DNA of 8,549 bases. It comes from an uncultured Flavobacterium sp. (lineage in GTDB: Bacteria; Bacteroidota; Bacteroidia; Flavobacteriales; Flavobacteriaceae). The notes below the pieces were generated by a model. That model did not search any database. It was given only the letters and a program-made list of their open reading frames with translations, and had not been told where the DNA came from. Positions 7,760 to 8,549 of this stretch are shown here, in pieces. Position numbers and translations under genes: made by a program. The first letter of the stretch is position 1. Each line of letters opens with the position of its first letter. The stretch lies in the NCBI RefSeq assembly GCF_946479975.1, contig NZ_CAMLIX010000207.1:1-8549 (forward strand), written 5' to 3'.

Positions 7760-8549
7760 TCAAAACTTCCAAATTCCATAAACTTGAAAATAATTAAAAT
7801 TCTGTTCAAAATTTAGTACATAACGCGCTCCCAAACTCGGACCAATTCTTGCGAATCCAGCCGTTAAATCTAATAAAAGTCCCGTTTTCACATCTGTAAA
7901 ACTGTTTTTTACTTTATTAGAACTTGTTGTCGAACTGATTAAAAAGTTTTCCTTATCACCTTCGAATGTATCTATATTTATGCTTTCATTTTGTTCCGAA
8001 GAAACATTTATATTCGCCTGAATTCCAGCTCCAACTCCTATATAATTGTTGAGGTTGTACCGAATCAAAACAGGAACTTCCCAATTGACATTTTTGTTTT
8101 CTGTTGCAGTTGTTGTGCGTACCAGTTGGCGGGTTCCGTTGGCGTTGGTGTTAAACGCGCTTATAATATTTGTTGCGCTGTTGTACTGATTCAAGGCATT
8201 GACCCATTCAACCTGCCAACAAAAACGATACGATTTAAAAGGTGAAAGCGTCGCGCCAACAAAATAACTGGTTGATTTATCCAAATCAGGATAAAAATTG
8301 TACCCTGCTTTTGCCCCAATCGAAATTCCGGGCAGGAATCGGGTAGTGGCGTAATTGGTAATTATAGGTTCGTTTTTATCAAAAATAATCGCCGTTCTGC
8401 TTTTGGTTTTTACTTTATGAAAATCTTCGCCAAACTTCATCGAATATTTTACAAAACCTTTAGTAGAATCTTTTTCGTGAACATTTTTCTGTTCGCTTCC
8501 CGGAAGATAAATATTTTTGAAAGTAAAAATAATCTGTTTTTGTTTGATA
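7760..8549 (-). CDS. Outer-membrane beta-barrel protein, C-terminal part (5' end outside window)
   Basis: The frame is open from the right edge of the window to a TGA at 7760-7762, giving 262 visible residues. The ATG at 8440 is internal: 36 further codons upstream (reading I-Y-L-P-G-S-E-Q-K-N-V-H and K-G-F-V-K-Y-S) contain no stop, so the true start lies beyond the window. The last 190 residues alternate polar and hydrophobic/aromatic positions in short strands with polar loops (G-A-K-A-G-Y-N-F-Y-P; V-N-W-E-V-P-V-L-I-R-Y; G-V-G-A-G-I-Q-A-N; G-P-S-L-G-A-R-Y) and end in V-Y-G-I-W-K-F. A terminal aromatic residue is the usual recognition signal of outer-membrane barrels. This resembles the PorT-like/OMP_b-brl_2 class common in Bacteroidota. 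It probably heads or belongs to the operon with the CHAT gene. The role is unknown; the missing N-terminal part could add a plug or periplasmic domain. Confidence 0.75.
   Translation of the reverse strand, partial: IKQKQIIFTFKNIYLPGSEQKNVHEKDSTKGFVKYSMKFGEDFHKVKTKSRTAIIFDKNEPIITNYATTRFLPGISIGAKAGYNFYPDLDKSTSYFVGATLSPFKSYRFCWQVEWVNALNQYNSATNIISAFNTNANGTRQLVRTTTATENKNVNWEVPVLIRYNLNNYIGVGAGIQANINVSSEQNESINIDTFEGDKENFLISSTTSSNKVKNSFTDVKTGLLLDLTAGFARIGPSLGARYVLNFEQNFNYFQVYGIWKF

Noticed and set aside
7991..8245. 84-residue + strand frame opposite the barrel gene
   Set aside because: Antisense shadow; its cysteine-rich composition comes from the opposite strand's asparagine/threonine codons.

Overview
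The window looks like a chromosomal piece of a Bacteroidota (Flavobacteriia) bacterium, most likely Flavobacterium or a close relative. The evidence is very AT-rich DNA, no Shine-Dalgarno sequences before the starts, a promoter element of the Bacteroidota type (TAnnTTTG), a secreted protein with SprB-type repeats and a C-terminal type IX secretion (T9SS) type A sorting domain, and an outer-membrane beta-barrel protein ending in phenylalanine. Species cannot be fixed from the sequence.

Layout. On the + strand, 71-1309 encodes a complete 12-TM drug/H+ antiporter of the TCR/Tet branch of the major facilitator superfamily. It is closed by a strong hairpin terminator at 1330-1365 that sits between two convergent genes and may serve both. 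Everything else is on the - strand and reads right to left: the C-terminal part of an outer-membrane barrel protein cut by the window edge (7760-8549); a membrane-anchored TPR-CHAT (caspase-like) protein (5011-7662); a small retropepsin-like aspartic protease whose start lies inside the CHAT gene (4614-5054); and a 1058-residue SprB-repeat T9SS substrate (1383-4559). No gene-free stretch exceeds 100 bases.

How the genes may work together. The order barrel, CHAT protease, aspartic protease and T9SS surface protein suggests an envelope-associated unit. The CHAT protein has a signal peptide and one C-terminal membrane segment followed by a basic tail, so its TPR and CHAT parts should face the periplasm. 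The aspartic protease cannot carry a signal peptide and should be cytosolic. The CHAT and aspartic protease genes overlap and are almost certainly co-translated. The SprB-repeat gene has its own promoter-like element and may be a separate unit.

The most unusual structure is a near-perfect 29-base inverted repeat at 7639-7667 and 7722-7750. It copies the start of the CHAT gene, including the ATG, in inverted orientation into the upstream intergenic region. In a read-through transcript from the barrel gene it would bury the CHAT start codon in a long hairpin. The SprB-repeat protein also shows a possible four-module higher-order period in its cysteine pattern.
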